A stretch of DNA of 64,000 nucleotides, taken from assembly GCA_947630175.1 (NCBI GenBank), contig CANRGJ010000001.1, forward strand, positions 124,001 to 188,000. Reading direction: 5' to 3'. This stretch comes from an uncultured Ruminiclostridium sp. (GTDB lineage Bacteria; Bacillota; Clostridia; Oscillospirales; Ruminococcaceae). Positions 10,146 through 22,491 of this stretch are shown one piece after another (the stretch's first letter is position 1; every line of letters starts with the position of its first letter). Both the position numbers and the translations under genes were made by a program. Below the pieces are notes generated by a model. The model searched no databases. It was not told the DNA's origin and saw nothing but the letters and a program-made list of their open reading frames with translations.

Positions 10146-12099
10146 ATTTGAATTGCATTCTGCATATACGCCGACAGGCGACCAGCCTGCCGCAATAGAG
10201 GCTCTTGCAAACGGAATATTAAACGGCGACAAGGAGCAGGTGCTGATGGGCGTTACAGGCTCGGGAAAAACCTTTACTATGGCAAATGTTATTGCAAAGG
10301 TCAACCGGCCGACTCTTGTATTAGCTCATAACAAAACCTTGGCGGCACAGCTTTGCAGCGAGTTGCGAGAATTTTTTCCCAACAATGCGGTAGAGTATTT
10401 TGTATCATATTATGATTATTATCAACCTGAGGCTTATATCCCGTCAACAGACGCATATATTGAAAAGGACAGTGCAATAAACGATGATATTGACCGCTTG
10501 AGGCACTCCGCCACCTGCGCGCTTGCAGAGCGCCGAGACGTCATTATAGTTGCGAGCGTTTCCTGCATTTATTCTCTGGGCAGCCCTGAAGAATACCGTT
10601 CAAATGTAATTTCTATAAGAAAAGGCACAGAGATCGGCAGAGACGAACTGATAAAAAAGCTGGTCGAGATACAATATGAGCGAAACGATGTAAATTTTGT
10701 CAGGAATAAGTTTAGAGTTCGTGGCGACGTAGTTGAGATATTTCCTGCGGGAAATCCTGTTGAAACCGCTTTGAGAGTAGAATTTTTCGGAGATGAAATA
10801 GACAGGATAACTGAGATAGAAGTTGTAACAGGAACGGTAAAGCGTGAGCTTCTTCATGCTGTGGTATTTCCCGCCAGCCATTATATCGTTGACAAGGCTC
10901 ATATGGAGCGTGCGCTGGAAGAAATACGTGAGGAAATGGAGGAGCAGGTAGAAAAATTCACCGCCGAGCATAAGCTTATCGAGGCTCAGCGCATAGCGCA
11001 GCGAACCACTTATGATATGGAAATGCTGAGAGAGATCGGCACCTGCAAGGGAATTGAAAACTATTCGAGAGTTCTGGCGGGAAGACCCAAGGGCAGCACT
11101 CCCCTTACATTGATAGACCATTTCCCCAAGGATTTTCTTCTTTTTGTGGACGAAAGTCATGTTACTCTCCCACAGGTGCGTGGAATGTACGGCGGCGACG
11201 CCGCAAGAAAGAAAAATCTTGTGGAATACGGATTTCGTCTGCCCTCGGCATATGATAACCGTCCTATGAATTTTGATGAATTTTATTCAAAGATAAATCA
11301 GGCGGTATATGTTTCTGCAACCCCAGGACCTTTTGAGAAGGAACACGCCGTCAGAGTAGTGGAACAGCTTATACGCCCCACGGGACTGCTTGATCCGCTT
11401 ATATCCGTAAGACCTGTTGAAGGTCAGATTGAGGATCTTTTGTCAGAGATAAATATAAGGATAGAGCGTAAAGAGCGTGTTCTTATAACAACTCTTACCA
11501 AGAAAATGGCAGAGGATCTTACCTCTTATTTTGAAAAGCTGGGATTAAAAGTACGTTATATGCATCATGATGTTGATACCATAGAGCGTATGGAAATAAT
11601 AAGAGGACTTCGCTTAGGTGAATTTGACGTTCTGATAGGCATTAACCTGCTGCGTGAGGGTCTTGACCTTCCCGAAGTTTCACTGGTAGCGATTCTTGAC
11701 GCCGACAAAGAGGGCTTTTTGAGAAGTGAAACTTCTCTTGTGCAGACAGTGGGACGTGCCGCAAGAAACGCTGACGGTACTGTTATAATGTATGCCGATC
11801 AGGTAACTCCCTCAATGGAAAATGCAATAAACGAAACCAACCGCAGACGTGAGATACAGTCTGAATACAACAAAAAACACGGAATAGTGCCGAAAACCAT
11901 TGTAAAGGAAATCCGCGACGTTATCGACATTGCCGCCAGAGCCGACAAGGGCGGAAAAATAAAGAAACAGCTTTCAAGAGAAGAAAAGCAGTCGCTTATA
12001 AAGCAGTATACTTCTTTGATGAGGGAAGCGGCAAAAGTGCTTGATTTTGAGCAGGCTGCATATTTCAGAGATAAAATAACAGAACTGAAGGAAAAATGA
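10138..12099 (+). CDS. uvrB: Excinuclease ABC subunit B
   Basis: [49 protein letters not shown]-terminal UVR motif. Confidence 0.96.
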   Translation: MDKFELHSAYTPTGDQPAAIEALANGILNGDKEQVLMGVTGSGKTFTMANVIAKVNRPTLVLAHNKTLAAQLCSELREFFPNNAVEYFVSYYDYYQPEAYIPSTDAYIEKDSAINDDIDRLRHSATCALAERRDVIIVASVSCIYSLGSPEEYRSNVISIRKGTEIGRDELIKKLVEIQYERNDVNFVRNKFRVRGDVVEIFPAGNPVETALRVEFFGDEIDRITEIEVVTGTVKRELLHAVVFPASHYIVDKAHMERALEEIREEMEEQVEKFTAEHKLIEAQRIAQRTTYDMEMLREIGTCKGIENYSRVLAGRPKGSTPLTLIDHFPKDFLLFVDESHVTLPQVRGMYGGDAARKKNLVEYGFRLPSAYDNRPMNFDEFYSKINQAVYVSATPGPFEKEHAVRVVEQLIRPTGLLDPLISVRPVEGQIEDLLSEINIRIERKERVLITTLTKKMAEDLTSYFEKLGLKVRYMHHDVDTIERMEIIRGLRLGEFDVLIGINLLREGLDLPEVSLVAILDADKEGFLRSETSLVQTVGRAARNADGTVIMYADQVTPSMENAINETNRRREIQSEYNKKHGIVPKTIVKEIRDVIDIAARADKGGKIKKQLSREEKQSLIKQYTSLMREAAKVLDFEQAAYFRDKITELKEK

Positions 12100-12100
12100 A

Positions 12101-14917
12101 ATGCCGATAGATAAGATAATTATAAAAGGAGCAAAAGAACATAACCTGAAAAACATCAGTCTTGAGCTGCCCAGGGACAAGCTCATTGTTATGACTGGAC
12201 TGTCAGGGTCAGGAAAGTCGTCCCTTGCGTTTGACACCATATACGCTGACGGACAAAGACGGTATATAGAAAGCCTTTCATCATATGCAAGAATGTTTCT
12301 GGGACAAATGGAAAAGCCTAACGTGGAGAGCATAGACGGTTTATCGCCGGCTATTTCCATTGACCAGAAGACTACATCTAAAAATCCAAGGTCAACTGTT
12401 GGTACTGTAACAGAGATATATGATTATCTCAGGCTTTTGTATGCGAGAATAGGCATACCACACTGTCCTGTATGTGGGCGTGAGATAAAACAGCAGACCG
12501 TGGATCAGATAGCTGACAGGGTAATGGAGCTTGAAACAGGCACACGAGTGCAGATAATGGCTCCTGTTGTAAGAGGAAGAAAGGGCGAATACGCAAAAGA
12601 GCTTGACAGCATAAGAAAGCAGGGCTATGTCCGTGTCAGGATAGACGGAATAATGTACGACCTTTCCGAGCAGATAAAGCTGGAAAAGAACAAGAAACAC
12701 ACTATCGAGGTCATAATAGACCGTCTTTCCATAAAAGAGGAAATTCGCTCAAGACTTACCGAAAGCATTGAAACGGCGGGAACTTTATCGGGAGGAATTG
12801 TGTTTGTTGATGTCGTTGGACAGGAGGAGCTTCACTTCTCCCAGAATTATGCCTGTCCTGAACACGGAATAAGCATAGAAGATTTAAATCCCAGAATGTT
12901 CAGCTTCAACAATCCTTACGGAGCCTGCAAGCGCTGTACAGGACTGGGATTTTACCTGAGCATAGACGCTGACCTGATAATTCCTAACAGAAAGCTGTCT
13001 ATAAGAGAGAATGCAGTAAAAGCAAGCGGCTGGACTTACACCGAAGGCAGTATGGCGCAGATGTATTTTGATGGTATGGCGAAGCATTACGGTTTTTCTG
13101 TGGATACACCTGTTGAAAAACTGCCTGAAAGCGCAATAAATCTTATTCTTTATGGCTCAAACGGAGAGAAATTTCCCGTAAAGCGTCCTTGGGAAGCAAA
13201 TTCAACCCATATGACGGATTTTGAGGGAGTTATCAACAATCTTGAGCGCCGTTACCGTGAGAGCAACAGTCAATATTCCAAAGATGAAATATCCGAATAT
13301 ATGTGTGAGGTGGAATGCCCCGAATGCCACGGCCAGCGCCTGAGAAAAGAGGCGCTTTCCGTCACAGTTGCAGATAAAAATATAAATGAATTCTGCAATA
13401 TGAGCGTGACTCAGGCTCTTGACTTTGTAGAGCACCTTAAGTTGTCAAAAAGGGATAATATGATCGCTGAGCAGATACTAAAAGAGATAAGGTCAAGGCT
13501 TGGATTTCTGCAAAGCGTCGGATTAGATTATCTGAAGTTATCCCGTGCCTCAAGCACATTGTCAGGCGGCGAAAGTCAGCGTATACGCCTTGCAACTCAG
13601 ATAGGCAGTTCGCTTGTAGGCGTACTGTATATTCTTGACGAACCCAGTATAGGACTTCATCAGCGTGATAACGACCGCCTTATCGCTACGCTGAAAAATC
13701 TCCGTGATATAGGAAATACGGTCATAGTTGTTGAACATGATGAAGATACTATGCGTTCTGCCGATTATTTAGTTGACGTAGGACCCGGAGCAGGCGTACA
13801 CGGCGGCGAGATAGTTGCAGCCGGAACGGTAGAGGATATCATTGCTTCCAAACGTTCAATAACAGGCAAATATCTTTCGGGAGAAATGAAAATACCTGTG
13901 CCTTCCAAACGCCGAAAATCGGACGGACGGTATCTGACAGTATACGGAGCAGCTGAAAACAATCTGAAAAATATCGACGTGAAAATCCCTATCGGGCTTT
14001 TCACCTGTATTACAGGCGTTTCAGGCAGCGGAAAAAGCTCTTTGGTAAACGAGATATTATACAAGTATCTTGCGTCTAATCTTAACCGGGCAAGGATAAA
14101 AGCAGGAAAATTCGATAAAATTACCGGGACGGAATATCTTGACAAGGTGATAAATATTGACCAGTCTCCGATAGGACGCACTCCACGTTCAAATCCCGCC
14201 ACATATACAGGGCTGTTCAATGATATTCGTGACCTTTATGCCTCCACTAACGACGCAAAGATGAAAGGATTTTCCAGCGGGAGATTCAGCTTTAATGTAA
14301 AAGGCGGACGATGCGAGGCGTGCGAGGGCGACGGCATTATAAAGATAGAAATGCATTTTCTTCCCGATATTTACGTTCCCTGCGAGGTCTGCGGCGGAAA
14401 GAGATATAACAGAGAAACGCTTGAGGTAAAATACAAAGGCAAAAACATATATGACGTTCTTGAGATGACAGTGGAAGAAGGACTGGACTTTTTCTCAGGA
14501 ATACCGAAATTGCAGAGAAAGCTGCAAACTTTATATGACGTAGGTCTTGGATATGTGAAAATCGGTCAGCCCGCCACTACTTTATCAGGCGGCGAGGCGC
14601 AGCGTGTCAAGCTGGCAACGGAGCTGTCACGCCGTTCCACTGGAAAAACTATATATATTCTTGACGAACCTACAACGGGGCTTCACACAGATGATGTGTC
14701 AAAATTGGTAGATATAATGCAGAAATTGACTGACGGAGGCAACACCGTTGTGGTTATTGAGCATAATCTTGATGTGATAAAGAATGCCGACCATATAATC
14801 GATCTTGGTCCCGAAGGCGGCGATAAGGGCGGTTATATCGTAGTTGAAGGAACCCCTGAACAAGTTGCTTCTAACAAACATTCATATACCGGCAAATACC
14901 TGAAAAAACTTTTGTAA
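12101..14917 (+). CDS. uvrA: Excinuclease ABC subunit A
   Basis: Two ABC ATPase modules ([27 protein letters not shown]), zinc-finger CXXC pairs, [12 protein letters not shown]. Confidence 0.97.
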   Translation: MPIDKIIIKGAKEHNLKNISLELPRDKLIVMTGLSGSGKSSLAFDTIYADGQRRYIESLSSYARMFLGQMEKPNVESIDGLSPAISIDQKTTSKNPRSTVGTVTEIYDYLRLLYARIGIPHCPVCGREIKQQTVDQIADRVMELETGTRVQIMAPVVRGRKGEYAKELDSIRKQGYVRVRIDGIMYDLSEQIKLEKNKKHTIEVIIDRLSIKEEIRSRLTESIETAGTLSGGIVFVDVVGQEELHFSQNYACPEHGISIEDLNPRMFSFNNPYGACKRCTGLGFYLSIDADLIIPNRKLSIRENAVKASGWTYTEGSMAQMYFDGMAKHYGFSVDTPVEKLPESAINLILYGSNGEKFPVKRPWEANSTHMTDFEGVINNLERRYRESNSQYSKDEISEYMCEVECPECHGQRLRKEALSVTVADKNINEFCNMSVTQALDFVEHLKLSKRDNMIAEQILKEIRSRLGFLQSVGLDYLKLSRASSTLSGGESQRIRLATQIGSSLVGVLYILDEPSIGLHQRDNDRLIATLKNLRDIGNTVIVVEHDEDTMRSADYLVDVGPGAGVHGGEIVAAGTVEDIIASKRSITGKYLSGEMKIPVPSKRRKSDGRYLTVYGAAENNLKNIDVKIPIGLFTCITGVSGSGKSSLVNEILYKYLASNLNRARIKAGKFDKITGTEYLDKVINIDQSPIGRTPRSNPATYTGLFNDIRDLYASTNDAKMKGFSSGRFSFNVKGGRCEACEGDGIIKIEMHFLPDIYVPCEVCGGKRYNRETLEVKYKGKNIYDVLEMTVEEGLDFFSGIPKLQRKLQTLYDVGLGYVKIGQPATTLSGGEAQRVKLATELSRRSTGKTIYILDEPTTGLHTDDVSKLVDIMQKLTDGGNTVVVIEHNLDVIKNADHIIDLGPEGGDKGGYIVVEGTPEQVASNKHSYTGKYLKKLL

Positions 14918-14921
14918 TTTA

Positions 14922-14945
14922 ATGGCACAGAAAAATCTGTGCCAT
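14922..14945 (+). terminator. Intrinsic terminator after uvrA
   Basis: ATGGCACAGA-AAAA-TCTGTGCCAT followed by a T-rich tract. Confidence 0.75.
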
Positions 14946-15039
14946 ATTTTTTATTATTTATATAATAAAATACTTGTCAGATTTTTTTAAATATGGTATA
15001 ATTATCAAATAAGAAATGGAAAAAGCAAGGAGACAGTAA

Positions 15040-16278
15040 ATGATAAAAATTGCAGTTATGGGATACGGTGTGGTCGGTTCGGGAACTGTCGAAGTATTCT
15101 ATAAAAATCTTAAGAGCATTGAGCAAAAAATCGGTGATGATATTGACATAAAATATATCCTCGACTTGCGTGATTTTAGCGATTCACCATATTCAGAGAA
15201 ATTCATAAAAGATTTTGACATTATTTTAAATGACAGTGAGGTAAAAATCGTCGCAGAAGTCATAGGCGGTCTTGACCCTGCATACAGGTATGTAAAATCT
15301 TTGCTGCAAAACGGGAAAAGCGTTGTCACCTCAAATAAGGAGCTGGTTGCTGAGAAAGGCGCAGAGCTTCTTAAAATTGCCCGTGAAAAAAACGTAAATT
15401 TCTTTTTTGAGGCCAGCGTCGGCGGCGGTATACCTATAATTCGACCGCTACATCATTGTTTATCGGCAAATGAAATAGACGAAATAGCAGGAATACTGAA
15501 CGGAACTACCAACTATATCCTTACCAAAATGGCAGAAGAGGGAACGGACTTTTCGGACGCTTTGTCCCAGGCTCAGGCACTGGGATATGCAGAGAGAGAC
15601 CCTTCCGCCGATATAAACGGCGCAGACGCTTGCAGGAAGATTTGTATTCTTGCTTCTCTTGCTTTTGGGAAACACGTTTATCCTAAAAATGTCCACACAG
15701 AGGGTATAACTGCCGTTTCTACGGAAGATGTTCAGTATTGCAAAGACTTTGGCGGAGCGATAAAGCTGGTTGCTTGGGCAAGAAAAGAAGAGGAAAAGGT
15801 AGCAGTTATGGTTTGCCCCGCTTTTATTTCGGAGTCCAGCCAGCTTTCAACTGTAAACGATGTGTATAACGCCATTCTCGTTCGTGGCGATGCAACGGGA
15901 GATGTTATATTTTACGGAAAAGGAGCAGGCAAGTTACCAACCGCAAGCGCAGTTGTTTCAGATATTATAATTGCCGCAAAAATGACAGGCACAAGCAAGT
16001 CGCTTTACTGGGAGGATTCTTCAGAATTATTTACTGTTGATTATAAATCACTCAGCAATAAATTTTATGTCCGTCTTGTTTGCAGCGATAAATCAAAGGT
16101 TTTATCCGAGGCGGAGAAATGCTGGGGTAATTTGAATATTCTTCGCAGAAACGATGAGCTTCCCAACGAAACGGCATTTGTGACGGAAAGTGTCAATGAA
16201 GAAAAATTTGCTGCCGATTGCAGATCAATATCCGAATATGGGGAAATAAAGAATATAATAAGAGTGCTTGATTATTAG
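15040..16278 (+). CDS. hom: Homoserine dehydrogenase
   Basis: AVMGYGVVGSGTVE, VVTSNKELVAEKG, FEASVGGGIPIIRPL, GILNGTTNYILTKM, ACT-like C-terminus. Confidence 0.93.
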   Translation: MIKIAVMGYGVVGSGTVEVFYKNLKSIEQKIGDDIDIKYILDLRDFSDSPYSEKFIKDFDIILNDSEVKIVAEVIGGLDPAYRYVKSLLQNGKSVVTSNKELVAEKGAELLKIAREKNVNFFFEASVGGGIPIIRPLHHCLSANEIDEIAGILNGTTNYILTKMAEEGTDFSDALSQAQALGYAERDPSADINGADACRKICILASLAFGKHVYPKNVHTEGITAVSTEDVQYCKDFGGAIKLVAWARKEEEKVAVMVCPAFISESSQLSTVNDVYNAILVRGDATGDVIFYGKGAGKLPTASAVVSDIIIAAKMTGTSKSLYWEDSSELFTVDYKSLSNKFYVRLVCSDKSKVLSEAEKCWGNLNILRRNDELPNETAFVTESVNEEKFAADCRSISEYGEIKNIIRVLDY

Positions 16279-16324
16279 GAATAAAAAAACAAAAATTGTA
16301 TAAATTTTTAGGAGGAATTGCCAT

Positions 16325-17050
16325 ATGGACCAACCTCAGACCCCAAAATACAGGAGGATACTGCTGAAGCTCAGCGGTGAAGCTCTAGCGGGAGACAAGA
16401 AAACAGGACTGGATACTCCGACTATTGAGAATATCTGTAAAAGCATAAAAAAATGCTACGATATCGGAACAGAAATAGGGATTGTTGTCGGAGGGGGAAA
16501 TTTCTGGCGTGGCCGCACAAGCAGTAATATGGATAAAGTGAGAGCCGACCATATCGGTATGCTGGCAACCACGATGAATGCGCTTGCTGTTGCCGATATG
16601 CTTGAAAATCTCGGCTGTGAGGTGCGTGTTCAGACAGCGATTGAAATGAAGGCAATTGCCGAACCTTATATCAGGCAGAGGGCACTTAGGCACTTTGAAA
16701 AGGGAAGAATAGTGATTTTCGGCTGTGGAACAGGAAGTCCTTTCTTTTCCACTGACTCTGCTGCATCATTAAGAGCAGCAGAGCTTGAAGTCGATGTGCT
16801 TATGAAAGCAACTATGACAGATGGGGTTTACAATAAGGACCCCAACCGATATGACGATGCGGTAAAATATGACCATATCACTCACCATGATATCCTTGCA
16901 GCAGGCTTGGCAGTGCTGGACGGAACGGCTGCAGCGATGTGCTGTGACAACGATATCCCTCTTATCGTGTTTGATGTGCGCCGCCCTGAAAATATTTATG
17001 ACGCAGTGATCGGAAAAAAAGTAGGTACACTGGTAAATAATCAAAATTGA
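16325..17050 (+). CDS. pyrH: UMP kinase
   Basis: RILLKLSGEALAG, VVGGGNFWRG, TDGVYNKDPN. Confidence 0.95.
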   Translation: MDQPQTPKYRRILLKLSGEALAGDKKTGLDTPTIENICKSIKKCYDIGTEIGIVVGGGNFWRGRTSSNMDKVRADHIGMLATTMNALAVADMLENLGCEVRVQTAIEMKAIAEPYIRQRALRHFEKGRIVIFGCGTGSPFFSTDSAASLRAAELEVDVLMKATMTDGVYNKDPNRYDDAVKYDHITHHDILAAGLAVLDGTAAAMCCDNDIPLIVFDVRRPENIYDAVIGKKVGTLVNNQN

Positions 17051-17073
17051 TTTATAAAGAAAGGATCTATATC

Positions 17074-17628
17074 ATGAAAGAAGTTCTTAACAGCGCAAAA
17101 GAAAAAATGGAAAAATGTATTTCTTCACTTGAACACGAATTTTCCACTATTCGTGCAGGCCGTGCCAATCCCGCTGTCCTTGACAAGATAAGCGTTGATT
17201 ATTACGGCTCTCCCACTCAGATCAATGCTATGGCGGCTGTTTCGGTTTCTGAAGCACGCATACTCGTTATTCAGCCATGGGACGCATCAATGCTTAAAGC
17301 AATCGAAAAAGCTATAATGGCAAGCGATATCGGAATAACTCCTACTAATGACGGAAAATGTATCCGTATTGTATTCCCTCAGCTTACCGAGGAACGCAGA
17401 AAAGAGCTTGTAAAGCAAATCTCAAAGTATGGTGAGGAGGCAAAGGTAACAGTCCGCAACATACGCCGTGACGCTATGGACAAATTCAAGGCAATGAAGA
17501 AAAATTCCGAGATCACGGAAGACGATATGAAAAACTGTGAAAAGGACGTTCAGAAGCTGACTGATACTTATTGTGATAAAGTTGATGCAGTATGCAAGGA
17601 AAAAGAAAAGGAAATAATGACTCTTTAA
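17074..17628 (+). CDS. frr: Ribosome recycling factor
   Basis: LEHEFSTIRAGRANPAVLDKISVDYYGSPT, VRNIRRDAMDKFK; start at MKEVLNSAKEKM. Confidence 0.95.
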   Translation: MKEVLNSAKEKMEKCISSLEHEFSTIRAGRANPAVLDKISVDYYGSPTQINAMAAVSVSEARILVIQPWDASMLKAIEKAIMASDIGITPTNDGKCIRIVFPQLTEERRKELVKQISKYGEEAKVTVRNIRRDAMDKFKAMKKNSEITEDDMKNCEKDVQKLTDTYCDKVDAVCKEKEKEIMTL

Positions 17629-18347
17629 TGAATACCGATAATTTGGTCAAGGAACTTGGAATAAATCATATCGGAATAATTATGGACGGCAACGGGCGCT
17701 GGGCTCAGAAAAGAGGACTTCCCAGAAAAGCCGGGCATCCAAAGGGCGCCGAAGCATTTAAGAAATGTCTGGACAGTTGTGTAAAATTAGGCGTTCCGTG
17801 TGTGACTTTCTATGCTTTTTCCACCGAAAACTGGTCAAGGCCCAAGGATGAAGTGGATTCGCTGATGAATCTCTTCCTTTCTTTTATGGACGAGATGATG
17901 AAGCTCAGCTCAAAAAATATACGCTTGAGATTTATCGGCTCCAGAGATGGCGTACCTGAAAAGATATGTGCTAAAATGGATGAAGCGGAATCAAGAACTG
18001 TCGGAAATACAGGAACATGGTGTTGTGTTGCGTTTAACTATGGCGGCAAGGAAGAAATTTTGCACGCTACCAAAAAAATAGCGCTCGAATATAAAAACGG
18101 CAGTATCGGTATTGACGATATTGACGAAACGGCTTTCAATTCCTGCCTGTATACGGAAGGATTGCCTGATGTTGATCTGATAATTCGTCCAAGCGGAGAA
18201 CAGCGACTTTCCAATTTTCTTATCTGGCAGGCGGCTTATGCGGAATTTGTTTTTATGGACGTTCTCTGGCCTGACTTTTCCGAAAAGGATTTGATTGCCG
18301 CTTTGGTCGAATATGGAAAAAGAAACCGTCGGTTCGGCGGTGTTTAG
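17628..18347 (+). CDS. uppS: Isoprenyl (undecaprenyl diphosphate) synthase
   Basis: IIMDGNGRWAQKRGLPRKAGH, YAFSTENWSRP, RPSGEQRLSNFLIWQAAYAE. Confidence 0.95.
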   Translation: MNTDNLVKELGINHIGIIMDGNGRWAQKRGLPRKAGHPKGAEAFKKCLDSCVKLGVPCVTFYAFSTENWSRPKDEVDSLMNLFLSFMDEMMKLSSKNIRLRFIGSRDGVPEKICAKMDEAESRTVGNTGTWCCVAFNYGGKEEILHATKKIALEYKNGSIGIDDIDETAFNSCLYTEGLPDVDLIIRPSGEQRLSNFLIWQAAYAEFVFMDVLWPDFSEKDLIAALVEYGKRNRRFGGV

Positions 18348-18358
18348 AGGATATATTT

Positions 18359-19204
18359 ATGCTTAAACGAATACTTACCGCTGTCATTGCAATACCTATC
18401 GTTGTATTGATTTTGTGGCTTAACAACACTATCGTTATGCTTGCTGCAATGACAGTGATATCGGTTTTGGCGGTGGGAGAGATCCTGCTTGCGACAAAAT
18501 ATTATTCAAACCGCAGTATAGCCGGTGTTTGTATGGTTTTTGTGGCCGTTGCTCCGTCTTTTCTTTCTCTTGATATATTGTATCCGCTTTTCCCGGGCGT
18601 GGCAGCTGCTTTTTTGCTGTTAATGTTTATTATAATGCTGACTGACCACGAAAACGTAAGATTTGAAGAAATTGCTCTGATGACGTTCGTTTCATTTTTA
18701 GTTCCGATATCAATAAGCACTATTGTACTTTTGCAGAAAAACTTTGATTTTGGGATTTTTTATGTGGTCCTTGTCCTGCTTGTGGCTTGGATAAGCGACG
18801 CGGGGGCGTATTTTGTCGGCTCAGCGTTCGGAAAGCATAAAATGGCGCCCAAAATCAGCCCTAAAAAATCATGGGAAGGCTTTTTCGGAGGTCTTGCAAC
18901 TGCAGTAATTTCCGTAATAGTTGTCGGCATAGGTTATCCTTGGGCGAGTGGTTTGTTTGGTGGTCCTACTAATTTTTCTGTCAACGTTTTATTCCTTGTC
19001 GGTATGGCGGTTATCGGAACATGTTTAGGCGTGATAGGCGACCTTTCCGCCTCTTTGTTAAAAAGACAATGTATGGTAAAGGATTTTGGTTCTATTCTTC
19101 CTGGGCACGGCGGCATACTTGACAGATTTGACAGTGTATTGTTTGTAGCTCCTTTTTTCTATATCGTGTTCAAAATCATAGAACCGATAGCGATAATTTC
19201 ATAG
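18359..19204 (+). CDS. cdsA: Phosphatidate cytidylyltransferase
   Basis: Multi-pass membrane protein ending SPKKSWEGFFGG...DRFDSVLFVAPFFY. Confidence 0.92.
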   Translation: MLKRILTAVIAIPIVVLILWLNNTIVMLAAMTVISVLAVGEILLATKYYSNRSIAGVCMVFVAVAPSFLSLDILYPLFPGVAAAFLLLMFIIMLTDHENVRFEEIALMTFVSFLVPISISTIVLLQKNFDFGIFYVVLVLLVAWISDAGAYFVGSAFGKHKMAPKISPKKSWEGFFGGLATAVISVIVVGIGYPWASGLFGGPTNFSVNVLFLVGMAVIGTCLGVIGDLSASLLKRQCMVKDFGSILPGHGGILDRFDSVLFVAPFFYIVFKIIEPIAIIS

Positions 19205-19244
19205 GAGGAAATGCCGATTAAATTCGGCATTGTTTTATTTAATT

Positions 19245-20381
19245 ATGAAGGAAATCGTACTTCTCGGCTCTACCGGTTCAATTGGCGTTCAGACATTGGA
19301 AGTGGCTCTGCTGCATAATATAAAAATAAAAGCGTTGTCCGCCAACAGAAACGTGAAAACTCTCGCTGAGCAGGCAAGAAAATTTTCTCCCGAATATGTG
19401 TGCATTGCTGATGAGAATAAATTTTCAGAAATAAAGCTCTTACTGAATGATACAAATATAAAAATCTTGTGCGGTGAAAGCGGGCTTTGCGAAATTTCTT
19501 CTTTGCCGTGTAATAATGTAGTAAATGCAATTGTGGGTATGGCGGGCTTTATGCCTACGTTATGCGCTATAAATGCACATAACGACGTTGCTCTTTCCAA
19601 TAAGGAAACATTGGTAGTGGGCGGAGAAATCATAACACATCTTGCAAAAGAGAAAAATGTAGATATTTTTCCGATAGACAGCGAACATTCGGCTATTTAC
19701 CAGTCTTTGCTTGCAGGAAAACCCAATAAACCTAAAAAAATCATTCTTACCGCATCAGGCGGACCGTTCAGAGGTTATAATGCTGAGCAACTAAAAACAG
19801 TTACAAAGGAGCAGGCGCTAAAACATCCCAATTGGAACATGGGCGCAAAAATAACCATAGACAGCGCTACAATGATGAATAAAGGGCTTGAACTGATAGA
19901 GGCGGTCTGGCTTTTTAACGTTTCTTCTGAGCAAATTGAAATAGTCGTACACCCTCAAAGCATTCTTCATTCAGCAGTAGAGTTTGAGGATGGAGCAGTG
20001 ATCGGTCAGATGGGCGTCCCCGATATGAGAATTCCCATACAGCTTGCGCTTACATTTCCACAAAGATTTTCTTCAAGCGCAAAACCTCTTTCCCTTACCG
20101 ATATAGGTACGTTAACTTTTGAAAAGCCTGACGAAAATGTTTTTTCTTGTATAGGACTTGCAAGAGCCGCTATAAAAAAGGGCGGCAATATGCCGTGCAT
20201 AATGAATTGTGCAAACGAAGCGGCGGTGGATATGTTTTTGAATGACAGAATAAAATTTTACCAAATTACTGAAATAATTGGAAAAATAATGGAAAAAACA
20301 GAGTATAAAAAGGAACTTACTCCAAAAATTATAATGGAAACTCAAAGAGAGGTAAAAGAACAGATAAAGCTGATTGATTAA
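19245..20381 (+). CDS. dxr: 1-deoxy-D-xylulose 5-phosphate reductoisomerase
   Basis: LLGSTGSIGVQTLEV, NKETLVVGGEII, PIDSEHSAIYQSL, ILTASGGPFRG. Confidence 0.95.
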   Translation: MKEIVLLGSTGSIGVQTLEVALLHNIKIKALSANRNVKTLAEQARKFSPEYVCIADENKFSEIKLLLNDTNIKILCGESGLCEISSLPCNNVVNAIVGMAGFMPTLCAINAHNDVALSNKETLVVGGEIITHLAKEKNVDIFPIDSEHSAIYQSLLAGKPNKPKKIILTASGGPFRGYNAEQLKTVTKEQALKHPNWNMGAKITIDSATMMNKGLELIEAVWLFNVSSEQIEIVVHPQSILHSAVEFEDGAVIGQMGVPDMRIPIQLALTFPQRFSSSAKPLSLTDIGTLTFEKPDENVFSCIGLARAAIKKGGNMPCIMNCANEAAVDMFLNDRIKFYQITEIIGKIMEKTEYKKELTPKIIMETQREVKEQIKLID

Positions 20382-20392
20382 ACGGAGGCAAT

Positions 20393-21454
20393 ATGATAAT
20401 CCTGGCGATCCTTGCATTTTGCGTAATTATCATAATACACGAAATGGGACATTTTTTTGCGGCAAAAGCCTGTGGAATGAAGGTAAGTGAATTTTCCCTG
20501 GGTATGGGTCCCCGCATTTTTAAAAAACAGGGAAAAGAAACTCTTTATACTGTAAAGCTGCTGCCTTTGGGCGGTTCTGTACAGCTTGGCGAAGATGAGG
20601 AAAGCGATGATCCCAGAAGCTTCAGAAATAAGCCTGTCTGGCAGAGGATAATCGTTCTTGCGGCAGGACCGTTTATGAATCTGGTGCTGGGCGTTATAGT
20701 TTGCGCAATTGCAATAATTGTAAGCGGCAGAGTGGTTACGTCCGAGATAGGCGGTTTCAGAGGCGATGAGCCCGTTTCAAGCCAATATCTTCAAGCAGGC
20801 GACGAGATAGTAGAGGTAAACGGTCTTTCAGTGTGGAGCTCAATGGATATTTCATATGCATTACAAAACAGCGCTTCAAAGGCGACACCTGATATGGAAT
20901 ATATGACCTATGATTTCAAAGTAAAGCGCAACGGTGAAATCGTTCCAATTGATAATGTTCAATTTGCTGTTGCAAAAGCCGATGACGGAACTACAAGCGT
21001 TGTCCTTGACTTTTACGTTATTGCTCACAAGCTTGATTTTGGAAACGTATTTGTATATTCTTTTAAAGAGGCGGCTACTTATGGACGGCTCGTTTGGATA
21101 TCACTTATTGACCTTATCAGCGGAACTTATGGGCTTAACGAATTGTCAGGACCGGTAGGCGTGGTTTCTGCCATAACACAGACCGCAACCTCAAGCGCCG
21201 ATATGAGGATAAACTTCACAAACCTGCTGTCAATGATTGCGCTCATTACAATAAATCTCGGAATTTTCAATCTTTTGCCGATACCAGCTCTTGACGGAAG
21301 CAGGATAATATTTCTTTTGATAGAGCTTGTAAGACGCAAGCCGATGAAGCCTGAATATGAAGGAATGGTTCATTTTATCGGGTTTGCAGCGCTGATGATA
21401 TTGATGCTGGTAGTAACCTTTAACGATATAGTCAAGCTTTTTAGCGGGGGATAA
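20393..21454 (+). CDS. rseP: RIP zinc metalloprotease
   Basis: HEMGHFFAAKACGMKVSEFSLGMGP, PDZ-like region, NLLPIPALDGSRI. Confidence 0.93.
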   Translation: MIILAILAFCVIIIIHEMGHFFAAKACGMKVSEFSLGMGPRIFKKQGKETLYTVKLLPLGGSVQLGEDEESDDPRSFRNKPVWQRIIVLAAGPFMNLVLGVIVCAIAIIVSGRVVTSEIGGFRGDEPVSSQYLQAGDEIVEVNGLSVWSSMDISYALQNSASKATPDMEYMTYDFKVKRNGEIVPIDNVQFAVAKADDGTTSVVLDFYVIAHKLDFGNVFVYSFKEAATYGRLVWISLIDLISGTYGLNELSGPVGVVSAITQTATSSADMRINFTNLLSMIALITINLGIFNLLPIPALDGSRIIFLLIELVRRKPMKPEYEGMVHFIGFAALMILMLVVTFNDIVKLFSGG

Positions 21455-21456
21455 TT

Positions 21457-22491
21457 TTGAAAAAAATAGTAAAAGTCGGTAATATCCTTTTAGGCGATGG
21501 AAATATATATATTCAATCTATGCTGAATGTTCCGTCAAACGATGTAAACGGAAATGTGGAACAAGCAAAACGATTGGAAAAAGCGGGCTGTGAGATAATC
21601 AGACTGTCTGTTCCGTCGAAAGATGACGTAAGACTTATCCCTGCGCTTAAAGCTGTTGTATCTGTACCAGTTGTAGCTGATATACACTTTGATTATAAAA
21701 TTGCAATAGAATGTGTTGAGGCAGGAGTAGACAAGCTGAGGATAAATCCGGGAAATATCGGCTCAAAAGATAATGTGAAAAAAGTGGCAGATGTTTGTAG
21801 ACAGCATAACGTCCCTATAAGAATAGGCGTTAATTCGGGGTCGGTTGAAAAGGATATACTGCAAAAATATGGTTCTCCCTGTTCAGATGCACTTGTTGAA
21901 AGTGCGCTCAGGCATGTGCAGATATTGGAAGAACTTGATTTTAATGATATAGTTATCTCGATTAAAGCGTCGTCCGTTCCCGTTATGATAGAATCATACC
22001 GTAAAATACACAATATATGCCCATATCCTTTACATCTGGGCGTTACCGAAGCAGGAACAAAACGTATGGGAATTATTAAATCCTCAGTTGGAATAGGGTC
22101 ACTGCTTTGCGACGGGATAGGGGATACGATCCGTGTTTCTCTTACCGAAGACCCCGTTGAAGAAGTAAAAGCTGCAAAAGATATTCTTACGGCAGTAGGT
22201 AAAGGAAAAAATTCCGTAGAAATAATATCGTGCCCTACCTGCGGCAGAACGCAGATAGATCTTATTTCGCTTGCTCACAAAGTTGAAGATGCTACTGCAA
22301 ATATACATAAAAAGATAAAGGTTGCAGTAATGGGCTGTGCTGTAAACGGACCTGGAGAAGCAAAAGAAGCCGATATAGGAATTGCAGGCGGCAAAGGCGA
22401 AGGTCTGCTTTTTAAAAAAGGCGAAATAATACGAAAAGTAAAAGAAGAGAACTTGCTGAATGTTCTTTTGGAGGAAATTGAAAAATTATGA
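21457..22491 (+). CDS. ispG: 4-hydroxy-3-methylbut-2-enyl diphosphate synthase
   Basis: IQSMLNVPSNDV, ISCPTCGRTQIDL, VMGCAVNGPGEAKEADIG. Confidence 0.94.
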   Translation: MKKIVKVGNILLGDGNIYIQSMLNVPSNDVNGNVEQAKRLEKAGCEIIRLSVPSKDDVRLIPALKAVVSVPVVADIHFDYKIAIECVEAGVDKLRINPGNIGSKDNVKKVADVCRQHNVPIRIGVNSGSVEKDILQKYGSPCSDALVESALRHVQILEELDFNDIVISIKASSVPVMIESYRKIHNICPYPLHLGVTEAGTKRMGIIKSSVGIGSLLCDGIGDTIRVSLTEDPVEEVKAAKDILTAVGKGKNSVEIISCPTCGRTQIDLISLAHKVEDATANIHKKIKVAVMGCAVNGPGEAKEADIGIAGGKGEGLLFKKGEIIRKVKEENLLNVLLEEIEKL